A stretch of DNA of 64,000 nucleotides from positions 1 to 64,000 of the forward strand of contig JAFSXS010000068.1 of NCBI GenBank assembly GCA_017443945.1, written 5' to 3'. Below are positions 8,505-17,624 of this stretch, piece after piece; positions within the stretch are counted from its first letter, which is position 1; every line of letters begins with the position of its first letter. The position numbers were made by a program, and so were the translations under genes. The DNA is from Synergistaceae bacterium. Its GTDB lineage: Bacteria > Synergistota > Synergistia > Synergistales > Aminobacteriaceae. The notes beneath the pieces were generated by a model that did no database searches, was not told the origin of the DNA, and saw only the letters and a program-made list of their open reading frames with translations.

Positions 8505-8931
8505 TTTCGTTTACCTCCTTTTGTGATGACTCATTAATTTTCGAGTCGATATAGTTATCAAGATTTTCTTTGCTCAGGAACCACGCCGCGAGAAGTTCAT
8601 CACCTGAACCGCGCTCTAATAACATGTAAAAATTTGATGCAGTATAAATAGTAGCGTAATAATTATTTACATCGATTACTTCACAGTTTTCAGGCTCGGC
8701 ACAAAACGCGGCACACGTGCATAATGAAGTATCAAGAGTTATCCCGTTACGCGCGCTCTCTGTCAGTAATTTCTTTTTCCGGAGGGTGCTTCTTGCTTCG
8801 TTGAGTTCCTGCTCAAATTTTGCATTATCTGCCGGAAAATCATAGACGATATTCACAAGCCGGCTTAATTGCAGCATTACGGCCGTATAAAATAATTCTT
8901 TCGCTGTTACACGCAAAAAATTGACTTCCAT
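8497..8931 (-). CDS. Accessory protein of the type VII-like locus with a four-Cys cluster, unknown function
   Basis: Not recognised. The 144-residue protein has a helical N-terminal half and a mixed C-terminal half. Four cysteines at residues 71, 73, 77 and 83 (C-x-C-x3-C-x5-C) could bind a metal or form disulfides. It has no signal peptide or membrane segment. I chose the ATG at 8931 because GGAGG lies 10 bases upstream; an earlier in-frame start at 8991 would place the ribosome site inside the gene. It lies between canonical WXG100 genes and WXG-like genes, a position suited to a substrate chaperone, but no similarity to a known chaperone is evident to me. Confidence 0.7.
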   Translation of the reverse strand: MEVNFLRVTAKELFYTAVMLQLSRLVNIVYDFPADNAKFEQELNEARSTLRKKKLLTESARNGITLDTSLCTCAAFCAEPENCEVIDVNNYYATIYTASNFYMLLERGSGDELLAAWFLSKENLDNYIDSKINESSQKEVNENG

Positions 8932-8991
8932 AAATATATAACCTCCATTTTTTATTGAGGGCAGAGAGTGAGTCCCCGCCCCTTGTAACAA

Positions 8992-9294
8992 TTACGCGCC
9001 TAATTTGCTGGCGATGCCCTTATTGCCCTGTTCAAGCTCTCTCATATCACCGGCATATTTCTGCATAAACTTTGCAAAGCTCTCCATATCCTGCGAAAAC
9101 TTATCGAATACAGTTCTCTTCTGATTGAAGCTATCAGTGAAAGCCTGCTGCGTTTCACCGTGCCAGTGCTCAATCAAGCCTGCTATAAGATTAGCGATTT
9201 GTTGAAACATGCTGTCAAGACTCGATTTCTGACCTAAAAGCTTTGTTGCTTCAGACTCTAAATTTTCAGGCGTTAAGAGAATATCAGCTGCCAT
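8992..9294 (-). CDS. Canonical WXG100 (ESAT-6-like) protein
   Basis: A 100-residue WXG100 protein, the secreted helical-hairpin substrate or co-substrate of type VII systems. W44-H-G46 lies between two amphipathic helices, followed by the usual aromatic pattern (QQAFTDSFNQKRTVFDKF). The C-terminal helix contains Y-x3-D/E-like spacing near its end (KYAGDMREL), as in secretion-signal helices. The ATG at 9294 lies 8 bases after AAGGAGG; an in-frame GTG at 9303 overlaps that site and is less likely. It is a paralogue of the next gene (9338-9628), sharing the W-H-G turn and LTPE/LTPQ N-terminus. Confidence 0.93.
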   Translation of the reverse strand: MAADILLTPENLESEATKLLGQKSSLDSMFQQIANLIAGLIEHWHGETQQAFTDSFNQKRTVFDKFSQDMESFAKFMQKYAGDMRELEQGNKGIASKLGA

Positions 9295-9337
9295 TAAATT
9301 CACCTCCTTTACTATTACGCAAAAAATGACACCATTA

Positions 9338-9628
9338 CTAGAAGTTCAAGCCAGATGTTGCACTAGCGTCGGCATTTTCCATAGCAGCAGCATAATTCTT
9401 CATGAATGTTGAAAAAGTGAGCATATCCTCAGCAAATTTGTCATAAACCTTTTTCTTCTCAGTAAAGCTGTTGACAAATGCTTGCTGTGCTTTACCATGC
9501 CAACCGCTTTGAAGCTCGTTAACAAGAGTTTGAATTTGATTGACGATTCCTGTCAGATTCTCTCTATGAGTGTCCATTTTGCCAGCTTCCGAATTCAGCA
9601 GTTGAGGTGTTAATTGAATCTCCGGCAT
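9338..9628 (-). CDS. Canonical WXG100 (ESAT-6-like) protein
   Basis: A 96-residue WXG100 protein with W43-H-G45 at the turn and two amphipathic helices. A strong GGAGG site lies 8-9 bases before the ATG. Closely related to the 8992-9294 protein (both have AQQAF/TQQAF after the turn, and KKVYDKFAEDM against KRTVFDKFSQDM), so the two could form a heterodimer or be alternative partners. It is the first WXG gene after the ATPase and ubiquitin-like genes, the usual order in type VIIb loci of Firmicutes in a shuffled form. Probably exported without a cleaved signal. Confidence 0.93.
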   Translation of the reverse strand: MPEIQLTPQLLNSEAGKMDTHRENLTGIVNQIQTLVNELQSGWHGKAQQAFVNSFTEKKKVYDKFAEDMLTFSTFMKNYAAAMENADASATSGLNF

Positions 9629-9709
9629 ATAAATTCACCTCCTTATAAATAAATTTTGTGTATATCTTTAATTCCCATAAAACTATCAGGGAATAAAGCC
9701 CGAACCTTA

Positions 9710-9973
9710 TTATTTCTTAGAGACATATAAACAGCTCCCCTCGTATGATCCTGCGCTGATTAAAGTCTCATCATCATGTAAAAAACGATTGTTGAACGCG
9801 ATATTATATTCATTCCATCCTGTAAAAATTCCCTCGTACATATTTCTAAGTATCTCCAAAATCTTATCTTTCAAGACATTAACAGGAACATCGGCCGGAA
9901 TTTCCATATCAACAAAAATATTTTTCTCGTAATATCCGATAGTAATAATCACTGTCTCAGGTTCTTTCGCCAT
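9710..9973 (-). CDS. YukD/EsaB-like ubiquitin-fold protein
   Basis: Small cytoplasmic protein of 87 residues with the beta-grasp pattern of the YukD/EsaB family, an accessory part of type VIIb secretion systems. Visible: an opening strand (ETVIITIGYY), a second strand with acidic residues (FVDMEIPADVPV), the long helix (VLKDKILEILRNMY) and closing strands (NIAFNNRFL, SCLYVSKK). It lacks a C-terminal Gly-Gly, as expected for YukD. The ATG follows the EssC stop directly (TAA then ATG), so it is co-translated with the ATPase. Families in Firmicutes use it to regulate secretion; the role here is inferred from that. Confidence 0.87.
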   Translation of the reverse strand: MAKEPETVIITIGYYEKNIFVDMEIPADVPVNVLKDKILEILRNMYEGIFTGWNEYNIAFNNRFLHDDETLISAGSYEGSCLYVSKK

Positions 9974-12900
9974 TTATTGAGCACCTGCCTTAGCAAATTT
10001 CAAAGCTGTAACTTTTCCGGCATGTATTAAGCAGCCTTCCGAGTCAGAAAAAATCATATCGGTTTCTTGATGCAGATTATTAAACGCTATATATTCATTA
10101 ATGCTGCCTCCTGCAATAAGGGCATTACCATTATTCAAGCAATTATTAAACGGTCTTATGCTGTCTTTAAACATGTTCAAGAACGCAAGATCTTCACTGC
10201 TGCTAAAAATGTATAAATGAATGTTGAAATCTGCCCCGCTGCGTGTGAGAGTTTCGAGAATGTCTGCGCTTTCCTGCGAGATTCCACGATAAAACCCGAG
10301 AAAATTATCAATACAGAAAATTATGCGCTGAAAATTAGTAGCTTCATCGTCATTACAGCGTCTGTCAAATTCATCGGCAATCTGTGAGATTAAAGCGTTT
10401 GCACCTTCAGAGTCATGAACGTAAATACAATCGGGATATAGAGATTTAATTTCGTCGCCTGTCTCGTAAATATAAACGCTGTTATCAAATTCGCGGGAGA
10501 CTGCATTTACTATCAGACTAAGCACATTTTTTATTGCCTCGCGTGATTTTCCTGAAATTATGCATGTGTTCATTTCTGAGAATACAAATTCAACGGGCTG
10601 CTTAGATATTTTATTTATGCCGATCTGGAAACTTTCGCCGCTGAAATTCAAATCGTCAATATTTATTTCTCTGTTTTCTGCTTCCTCTAGTGATGCATTT
10701 TCGCCGGACCATAAATTTTTCATTGATGTACATATCTCACGAAGATTTATAACGCGCTCGCCTTCTGTATTGCCTCGTACACATAAAGCTGTCTGAAATT
10801 CTAACGGCCCCTTTGTAAAACCTCTGCCCGGAAAGTGTCCCGGTTCTTGACGTGCTGAGCCTCCAACTAACGCGCGGTATTCTGTCGGGTCTGTGAGCTG
10901 CAGCGCATGTTTCGACTTTATAAATTGATCTATTCTGAACATTGAGCTGCCCGTACTGGTCAAAATTAAATAAATTCCGAGTCCTCCGCCTTCTCTAGCA
11001 ACTTTTATAATTGAGTCAAGCATGTCGGGATATTGAGTATTTAAGGCCGCGAGATTATCAACAGCAATTAACATAGCAGGGAGATTTTTGCCTGACACTT
11101 GTTGATAAGCGTCTAATGTTCCTACACCTTGTTCGGCGAAAAGACGTTTGCGTGAATCAATTTCGTTCAAGAAATAATTTTCTGCCTGCTGTAATTTCTC
11201 TTTATCGTTTGGATCTGCAACCATTAACATATGCGGCAAACCCTCAAAAATTTTCATTCCCCAGTTCCCGAAGTCAAAGACTAAAAATTGAAGCTGTGCC
11301 GGAGTATATGAAAACGCTGCTGAAAGTATCGCAGTCTGTAAAAATGTTGTTTTCCCCGATGAAGGCGCACCATATATAATTTGATGACCGTCTTTCATGA
11401 AGTCCAAGATAAAAGGCTCTTGACGCTGTTGTTCGGGATTATCAAGAAGTCCTACAATGAACGACAAGCCGCTATTAACTTCCTCCCATGCAGAATTATT
11501 AAACGCTAAATCTTTATAACGTTCATTCAGTAATGCTAAATCTAAAATTTCCGGTAATGCTTCAGTCCAAATCGGTTTTGCACGATGAATATTATTATTT
11601 GCCGACGTAGTATTTATATAATTAACAACTGCTTGACCTTCGCTGAATACATCGCCGAAAGGATTTACAGTTTTATCATATATTTCAGGGCTGACTCTTT
11701 CGCCGTTTATCTCAATTAAATTTATCTCTGACACCTGTTTATTATTTCCTTGCTCCGGATAATAGGGTGCTTTGCTGTAAAATGTTTGGACTTGTTCATA
11801 AACTTCATTATTGCCAACTTTTATATATGCTCGTCCGGGCAATGATATATGAAATGCGTCGGGAGTGCCTATCATGTCTTTGCTTTCTCCTACTTCTGCG
11901 GTTTTGAGGCATATTCTAAATTTTGTATTAGCTGACACTTGGCCTGCAACTATTCCGCCGGGTGATTGTGTAGCAAGTACCATGTATAAACCAAGACTGC
12001 GGCCGACTCGAGCGATAGAAATAAATTCTGCCATTTGGTCGGGAAATTGATTCTTAAATTCTGCAAACTCATCGACCACTACAAATAAATAAGGCATTGG
12101 CTCAAGATTTTTATCTGGGTGCTCCTTCTGATATTTCTGATATTCAAAAATTGCCTTTGTCGCTAAGTCTTCAGCACTCTCAAATAATCTCTGTCTGCGC
12201 GCGATTTCTCCTCGTAGTGAACGTAAACTCCTTTCAATGCTTGAAGCGTCTTGAAGATTACTGACTATACCGGCCACATGAGGAAGAGTCCGCAAAATAT
12301 TTGATAAATCATTGCCCTTAAACTCGATTAATAAAAAATTGACATCTTCAGGCGAAAAATGAACTGCTAACGATAACAGCCAAGTAGTGAGCATTTCACT
12401 TTTTCCGCTTCCTGATGTACCCGCTACAAGACCATGAGGCCCCATAAATTTTTCGTGAGCGTCGAACTCAAATATATCGCTATTTCCCTTAAATCCGATT
12501 GGTACTGCTAAACTTGCATAAGACTGGCTATTTTTCCAACGCTGCAATAAATTTATATCTTCTACTTTTGTTACTCCCAGCCCTTGAAGGAATAACGCTT
12601 TTGAAGGAATTGCACCAGAACGCCCTGATGTCTGAACTCGAACGGGTGCAAGCTGACGAGAAAAATTCTCTACCATATTTAATTGCGTGTATATGCTGTC
12701 TGGAATAAAAATTTTTCCGCTCTCATTTATTGAGGTCATTTGAATATTAGCATTAATCCCGTTCTGAATATCGCCGCAATTTATTATCGCGTTACATTCT
12801 TTGGGAAGTTTGCGAATATCGCCGTAAGCATATAATACAGCAAATCCAAGCGCAGAAGACTCCGGCAAAAACTGTTCTCCGCTGCTCTCTACTAAATTTT

Positions 12901-14542
12901 CATCAGCAAGAACAAGAAAATAAAAAGGTGTTTCCGGCAAACTATCGCGATTATTACCGGAATTATCACGCCTGCGAACCTTCAAAATTTCTGCGAGTTC
13001 TCGAAGTAATGTGCGTGCGGTCTTGTCCTGCCTCTTTTTCTTGCGCTGTTGTGTAGAAGAATCTTCCTTATTTTCAAGCGTACACGACATAAAACGCCGT
13101 GTTCTTTCTGAGTTCCACACATGAGGCAGCCAGCGAATCCACTCCCATTGCTCTTTTTCTCGTTCAGGGTAGATACACACAATTTTTACATCGTCATAAG
13201 AATGATGAGTCGCAATATTAATTAAAATTGTCCATGCAACTTTTTTCACGCTGTCCCGCGTTCCTTCAAGACCTGTGATAGGAGCTTCCATAAATGAATG
13301 ACATACAGGAATACCGCTTAAAATTTCGTGTCTAGCTTTTAATTTTGCTGCTTCCTTCAAAAAAGGGTTCTCCTCCAAAACGAGCTGCTCCTTAGGAATC
13401 TTTACATTCACATTTGAAGTAAATTCGCCCGTTCCAAGACGTATATTAAGAAAATCTGAATCATTTATAGTTCTTTCCCACAGACGGCGATCTCTATTTT
13501 TTGCTATAGAAATACACTCAAGTATGCCGGGATTAATCGAAGCTAAGACAGAAATATACTCGGTTTCGGATCTGATAATCTCAATTTCTTTCTCTATTAA
13601 ATGCTCATTATATTTTTTCTTAGCTAATTCTTGTATTTGCAGCCACTTCTTTTTTTGTCCTCTGTAATTAATTACGGCCATCATGATACTGACACTCGAC
13701 ATTGGAAGCGTGTACATTAACGTATGTGCGTTTTTCGTGAAAGCTGCTATACAAAGCATAATAGTAATCATCATACCGGGAGGCAGCAACACTGAAAGCC
13801 AAGATATTGACGGACGAGTCCCAGTATTAGGCGGTGCAAGGACTTCGATTTCTGTAGAGTTTACTGCTTTTCTTATTCTGGGTGATCTATAAAATAATGT
13901 CTGCGGCCTCTTAATATTGAAAGATGGCATAACTGCACGGAGAATAACAGCAGAAAATATTACATTGCCGGGCGTATTCCTGAATCTCAAAGTGTTATCT
14001 CTAAATTCAAGAATAAACCCGCCGATAAAAATTATTGCGCCGTCATTAAGCTCAACAGTAGAATTAATTAGCTTGCCATCAACAAAAATCCCGTTATGAC
14101 TGTTTTTATCTTTTATCGTCCATTTACCGTTATTTTTATGGAGGACGGCATGAGATGAAGAAACAAGCAAACCTTTTAGACAAATATCATTCTTTGAGGA
14201 TCTGCCTATTTTGATTTCATTTAGTCTGTTTAACGAAATGATGTTATCGCAATTACAGTAATTTTCTAATACAGCAAGACTTGTGCGTTCAGTGATAATT
14301 ACGTTGTCGCCTGCTGATAATATTCTGTTTACTGCTTTATGTCCCATTATAGTAAATGGAGTCTTTGAGAAAATATTTATGCTATCATCCGTAGCTCGAA
14401 AAATTAAATGATTATCTTCAAGACTATTATCCGGCAAATGAATCGTGTCATTTTCTCCTGTGCCCACACTAACACGATCACCCTTTGCAAGCGATTTTTC
14501 TCTGATTTCATCATTTGTGTAAAAAACTAGCAAATAATTCAT
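9974..14542 (-). CDS. essC: EssC-type FtsK/SpoIIIE ATPase with two N-terminal FHA domains (type VII secretion motor)
   Basis: Inner-membrane motor that drives export of WXG substrates. At 1522 residues it matches the EssC length. Two FHA-like domains occupy about 1-95 and 105-180; the second has GRSSKNDICL and SSHAVLHK with Ser and His positions of a phosphothreonine-binding site. Two membrane segments lie at about 250-296. Three ATPase modules follow: module 1 with GTSGSGKS (about 707-714) and VVVDEFAEF (about 820-828); module 2 with GAPSSGKT (about 1058-1065) and AVDNLAAL; module 3 degenerate around 1327, with no full P-loop Lys-Thr but FCIDNF retained. AGGAG lies 6 bases before the ATG. 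EssA, EssB and EsaA homologues are not seen nearby. Confidence 0.95.
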   Translation of the reverse strand: MNYLLVFYTNDEIREKSLAKGDRVSVGTGENDTIHLPDNSLEDNHLIFRATDDSINIFSKTPFTIMGHKAVNRILSAGDNVIITERTSLAVLENYCNCDNIISLNRLNEIKIGRSSKNDICLKGLLVSSSHAVLHKNNGKWTIKDKNSHNGIFVDGKLINSTVELNDGAIIFIGGFILEFRDNTLRFRNTPGNVIFSAVILRAVMPSFNIKRPQTLFYRSPRIRKAVNSTEIEVLAPPNTGTRPSISWLSVLLPPGMMITIMLCIAAFTKNAHTLMYTLPMSSVSIMMAVINYRGQKKKWLQIQELAKKKYNEHLIEKEIEIIRSETEYISVLASINPGILECISIAKNRDRRLWERTINDSDFLNIRLGTGEFTSNVNVKIPKEQLVLEENPFLKEAAKLKARHEILSGIPVCHSFMEAPITGLEGTRDSVKKVAWTILINIATHHSYDDVKIVCIYPEREKEQWEWIRWLPHVWNSERTRRFMSCTLENKEDSSTQQRKKKRQDKTARTLLRELAEILKVRRRDNSGNNRDSLPETPFYFLVLADENLVESSGEQFLPESSALGFAVLYAYGDIRKLPKECNAIINCGDIQNGINANIQMTSINESGKIFIPDSIYTQLNMVENFSRQLAPVRVQTSGRSGAIPSKALFLQGLGVTKVEDINLLQRWKNSQSYASLAVPIGFKGNSDIFEFDAHEKFMGPHGLVAGTSGSGKSEMLTTWLLSLAVHFSPEDVNFLLIEFKGNDLSNILRTLPHVAGIVSNLQDASSIERSLRSLRGEIARRQRLFESAEDLATKAIFEYQKYQKEHPDKNLEPMPYLFVVVDEFAEFKNQFPDQMAEFISIARVGRSLGLYMVLATQSPGGIVAGQVSANTKFRICLKTAEVGESKDMIGTPDAFHISLPGRAYIKVGNNEVYEQVQTFYSKAPYYPEQGNNKQVSEINLIEINGERVSPEIYDKTVNPFGDVFSEGQAVVNYINTTSANNNIHRAKPIWTEALPEILDLALLNERYKDLAFNNSAWEEVNSGLSFIVGLLDNPEQQRQEPFILDFMKDGHQIIYGAPSSGKTTFLQTAILSAAFSYTPAQLQFLVFDFGNWGMKIFEGLPHMLMVADPNDKEKLQQAENYFLNEIDSRKRLFAEQGVGTLDAYQQVSGKNLPAMLIAVDNLAALNTQYPDMLDSIIKVAREGGGLGIYLILTSTGSSMFRIDQFIKSKHALQLTDPTEYRALVGGSARQEPGHFPGRGFTKGPLEFQTALCVRGNTEGERVINLREICTSMKNLWSGENASLEEAENREINIDDLNFSGESFQIGINKISKQPVEFVFSEMNTCIISGKSREAIKNVLSLIVNAVSREFDNSVYIYETGDEIKSLYPDCIYVHDSEGANALISQIADEFDRRCNDDEATNFQRIIFCIDNFLGFYRGISQESADILETLTRSGADFNIHLYIFSSSEDLAFLNMFKDSIRPFNNCLNNGNALIAGGSINEYIAFNNLHQETDMIFSDSEGCLIHAGKVTALKFAKAGAQ

Positions 14543-14561
14543 CTCATGCTCCTATAAATTT

Positions 14562-15671
14562 TTAGTGTCGTCTAAAGAATTTGAATACAATTAATCCGCC
14601 TACGAGGACAACTCCTCCGCCTATAAGACCTAAATTACACCCGCCGAGAAGCATAAGAAGAATCCTGAGAACATAAACAGTTAAGCTCTTGCCTGCTGAT
14701 AAAAACATTGTCGCTAAAAATTGTTTCGGCAGTGTATCAAGCTCTACTCCGAAAAAGTCGCTGACCTCAAATGCGCCTGTGATTCCGTTGATTATCGGCA
14801 TAAAACCGAAGGCCGTTTTTACTCCTTTCATAGAAGCAATATTAACGAAGTCAGAATCTTCCGCATAGAATAATCTTAAATCGTTAACACTTTTACCGAC
14901 TAAATCATCAGGGACAGTAACTTGGAAAACGTACCAGCCGTCTTCAGATACATTAATTGTGTTGAGTTTGGCTGCAAATTCATAGCCGTTATCGCTGACT
15001 TCTTTTCTCATTGCGTTGGTAGGTTCTGGAGGAATGGCGGTTGAAAAATCTCTGCTGGTCAAAAAGTGAAGCTCGCTAACGCCAATGTTGATGTTATTTG
15101 CGATGCGCTCGAGAACGTCATCACTTAACACAACAGGGGTGATTACGCCTACGTTTAATTCTGTTGTTGATGAATCTGTGTCGGGTGTAGGTGTAGGAGT
15201 GGGATAATTATTTATACGTTCTCGATTATAAATATAGCCATTATATTGAGCAGGAGCTATCAGAGAATCGCCTACTGCATTTCCATTAGAATCTAAGTCA
15301 ATTGCAATGATTGATAATCCTAGACTATATGAATCTGGGTGAAGAGTCCCTGTTATTGTTGCTGTATTGCCTGAATGTGAAAAATTAAGCGTGCTAATAT
15401 GCTGCATTTCTTGACCATTTGCCCCAGCTTGATCAAAAGATACAGGCAAACGCCAGTCTACTACACTACCCACTAAATCACTAGCTGTTAATGTAAAACT
15501 AAAATTTTCGTTACCATTAACCCACATTACATTTTTAATATCGCCATAGTCAGCAATTGCATGACTGCTGTTAGTAACAGTAAGGGTCATTGCAAATACT
15601 TTGCAGTTTCCTTCAAATAGGAAAATAAGAACACTTACGACTAAAGCAAAAAATTTCTTTCTATTTGACAT
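14562..15671 (-). CDS. Exported protein with Synergist-type C-terminal sorting tail
   Basis: Unknown function. Residues 1-27 form a signal peptide (basic start, long hydrophobic core, AxA-like NCKVFAM region). The ectodomain is Ser/Thr/Asn-rich and beta-type, with a proline-threonine linker at about 160-170. The final 30 residues read as Gly-Gly-Cys-Asn, a hydrophobic run and F-F-R-R-H. That is the layout of the proposed Synerg-CTERM protein-sorting signal, in which the Cys is thought to be the processed residue. An extra hydrophobic stretch precedes it. The ATG at 15671 is preferred over GTG at 15680, which has only 3 bases to AAAGG. It lies just upstream of essC and may be a surface or anchor component. 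Both links are inference. Confidence 0.75.
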   Translation of the reverse strand: MSNRKKFFALVVSVLIFLFEGNCKVFAMTLTVTNSSHAIADYGDIKNVMWVNGNENFSFTLTASDLVGSVVDWRLPVSFDQAGANGQEMQHISTLNFSHSGNTATITGTLHPDSYSLGLSIIAIDLDSNGNAVGDSLIAPAQYNGYIYNRERINNYPTPTPTPDTDSSTTELNVGVITPVVLSDDVLERIANNINIGVSELHFLTSRDFSTAIPPEPTNAMRKEVSDNGYEFAAKLNTINVSEDGWYVFQVTVPDDLVGKSVNDLRLFYAEDSDFVNIASMKGVKTAFGFMPIINGITGAFEVSDFFGVELDTLPKQFLATMFLSAGKSLTVYVLRILLMLLGGCNLGLIGGGVVLVGGLIVFKFFRRH

Positions 15672-15697
15672 CTTTAACACGTACCTTTCTGAAAATA

Positions 15698-16633
15698 TTA
15701 TTTCTTCTTCCCGCTTGAACCCGAGAAAAATTTTTGCTTAATGAGAGTATCAGCCTCTTGCTGCGTTATAGGCTGTACCCTGTTCCCCTTGCGAAGACTT
15801 GAGCTTTTGCCGCCGTTCTTAATAATTTGTGCGGTGCTGAAATCTTCTTGAACGTCCGTAATTTTCAAGATAGCGAGGATAGTTCTTTTCTTGCCCATTG
15901 ATGTGCCGTCTAGATTTATCATTTCTCTCCCTTCTGAATAGACTTGAAATAACATTCCGGGAGTTATCCCCCAGTTTTTACCCGCATTTATGGCTATTTC
16001 TTTTGCGGCGATATTTATAACTTGAACAGAGTCACCCGCAAATTTTTCACGAATCCTGAACACAGCCCGCGATATTGCTTCGGTTATTGCTGCCATCTCA
16101 AGGCCGGAAAAATCATTATTCTTCGTCTGGAATCCATAGAAATTAAAGCCTGACTCTTTGCCCGACGAGCTGCCGTTTTCTGACAATGTGTAAATAACTT
16201 TGCTTGTTTCAACGTCGACAATGCGCACATCAATAGTAACTGTGATTGCTTGACGAGTCTCACTTATAAGCCATAAATCTGTCGTTTTAGTCTTCTTGCT
16301 CATATTAGTAACTGCACCCATAAGCATGTATTTGCAGCTTATAATTTTTCCTAGTTGAATTACTTCATCATCTTTAAAGCGTCCTGACTGGGCAAATTGA
16401 TATTCTTTCGCTAGTTCATCAAATCTATCACGTTCAACAACCGTAATAGAGCTTGATTGATTGAGCATTCGTGTAAAAATATCTCCGATTGCTTCGGCTT
16501 GTTTATCGCTGACTCCTTCTGCACGACTCAAAAATTTAACGATCCCGAGCCTGATTCCTGCACCGTCTTGGGCATAAATAACTTGAGCCGGCCACATAAC
16601 TAATATCAACAGCAAAAATATAATTTTCTTCAT
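15698..16633 (-). CDS. CsgG-family secreted protein, paralogue 1
   Basis: Periplasmic or outer-membrane protein of the CsgG/FlgT-M fold group. A signal peptide (residues 1-21, ending IYAQ) has no lipobox Cys, unlike lipoprotein CsgG. Residues 27-205 carry the family pattern: GIVKFLSRAEG, AIGDIFTRML, VVERDRFDELAKE, IQLGKIISCKYMLMGAVT and DVRIVDVETSKVIYT. A C-terminal beta domain (about 210-300) reads INAGKNWGITPGMLFQVYSEG and LKITDVQEDFSTAQII, as in the FlgT C-terminal domain. It is separated by 4 bases from paralogue 2. CsgG itself forms an outer-membrane secretion ring; whether these do is inference. Confidence 0.85.
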   Translation of the reverse strand: MKKIIFLLLILVMWPAQVIYAQDGAGIRLGIVKFLSRAEGVSDKQAEAIGDIFTRMLNQSSSITVVERDRFDELAKEYQFAQSGRFKDDEVIQLGKIISCKYMLMGAVTNMSKKTKTTDLWLISETRQAITVTIDVRIVDVETSKVIYTLSENGSSSGKESGFNFYGFQTKNNDFSGLEMAAITEAISRAVFRIREKFAGDSVQVINIAAKEIAINAGKNWGITPGMLFQVYSEGREMINLDGTSMGKKRTILAILKITDVQEDFSTAQIIKNGGKSSSLRKGNRVQPITQQEADTLIKQKFFSGSSGKKK

Positions 16634-16637
16634 GAGT

Positions 16638-17624
16638 CTATTCTCCTATTCGTTGTGAGGCTAAATTAATTTTCTCGGCTTCAGAAAACGATATTGCTTC
16701 GATTTTGTCTCCCTCGCGTATTAAAACCGGTACAGTTTTTTGCGGAACTCTTGAAGATTTTGACGGCTTTTTTCCTTGCTGCTGAGTCTGTTTGTCATTT
16801 CCTGCAAAAATTTCAACGGTGCTGAATGCGTTATTGACATTGACGACGCGTAATATAGTGAGATTGATAACTTTTTTCCCTAAAGATTTCCCGTTTAAGT
16901 CAAAAATTTCTTGGCCGTCCTGATAGACTTTATATAAGGAGCCTATATTTACACCTGACGAGCTGCCCCGATTAATGCGAATATTATTTTTGCTGATTGA
17001 AATTATTTCGGCGGACTCATTTGCAAGTAATGCCCTAATATTATCGCAAAGTCTTGTAGCTGCTGACTGTATAGCGTTCCTTATTAATTTATCAATGGAG
17101 TAATTTTTGTCCTTACTCGAAATTATTGCACTACCGCTCTTAGAGAACGATAACACAACTTGACCGGTTGCAGTGTTGATTAATCTTGCTTCTAAATGTG
17201 CTGAGGCCTCCTGCATTTGGCTGTCCTGCTCATAATATGTGTCAAATAAAAAACGTGATGCCTTGCGAATATCTAAATATCGTTGAGTAATCTGCGTGAT
17301 TGATCCCAGCAAAATATATTTACACGAAGCAAGCTGCGCTATTTTTACTGCTGAAGCCTGATTTAGTCTTCCGGCATTAAAGCCCTGCTCCATAGCTATA
17401 ACGCTGAGTCTTTCGCGCTCAAATACAGAAATCGACGGCGACGAATTAAGAACGCTTATTATCATATCAGTAATAAAAGATGTCTGCTCTTCGTTGACTT
17501 CATTTGTTTTGCTGGAGAACGGCATAACAGCGAGTCTAACTTGTTCGGCAGCGTTTACAGATATTGCCGTCATAAAGAATATAGAAAGAGTCAGACATAA
17601 CAAAAATTTTTTACTGGTCATCAT
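16638..17624 (-). CDS. CsgG-family secreted protein, paralogue 2
   Basis: Same architecture as the 15698-16633 protein. Signal peptide at residues 1-25 (ending VNAA). CsgG-like core: RLAVMPFSSKTNEVN, VFERERLSVIAMEQGF, KIAQLASCKYILLGSIT, LEARLINTATGQVVLSF. C-terminal domain: INRGSSSGVNIGSLYKVYQDG and LRVVNVNNAFSTVEIF, followed by a basic, Gln/Lys/Ser-rich stretch and a short EGDKIEAIS strand. The start ATG overlaps the stop of the upstream 796-residue gene (TAATG), so translation is coupled; a second ATG directly after it has better spacing to AAGGGG. No lipobox is present. Confidence 0.84.
   Translation of the reverse strand: MMTSKKFLLCLTLSIFFMTAISVNAAEQVRLAVMPFSSKTNEVNEEQTSFITDMIISVLNSSPSISVFERERLSVIAMEQGFNAGRLNQASAVKIAQLASCKYILLGSITQITQRYLDIRKASRFLFDTYYEQDSQMQEASAHLEARLINTATGQVVLSFSKSGSAIISSKDKNYSIDKLIRNAIQSAATRLCDNIRALLANESAEIISISKNNIRINRGSSSGVNIGSLYKVYQDGQEIFDLNGKSLGKKVINLTILRVVNVNNAFSTVEIFAGNDKQTQQQGKKPSKSSRVPQKTVPVLIREGDKIEAISFSEAEKINLASQRIGE

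Noticed and set aside
2045-14542. Type VI secretion locus, suggested by kinase, phosphatase and FHA
   Set aside because: No TssB/C, Hcp, VgrG, TssJ/K/L/M or ClpV-like genes; WXG100, YukD and EssC point to a type VII-like system.
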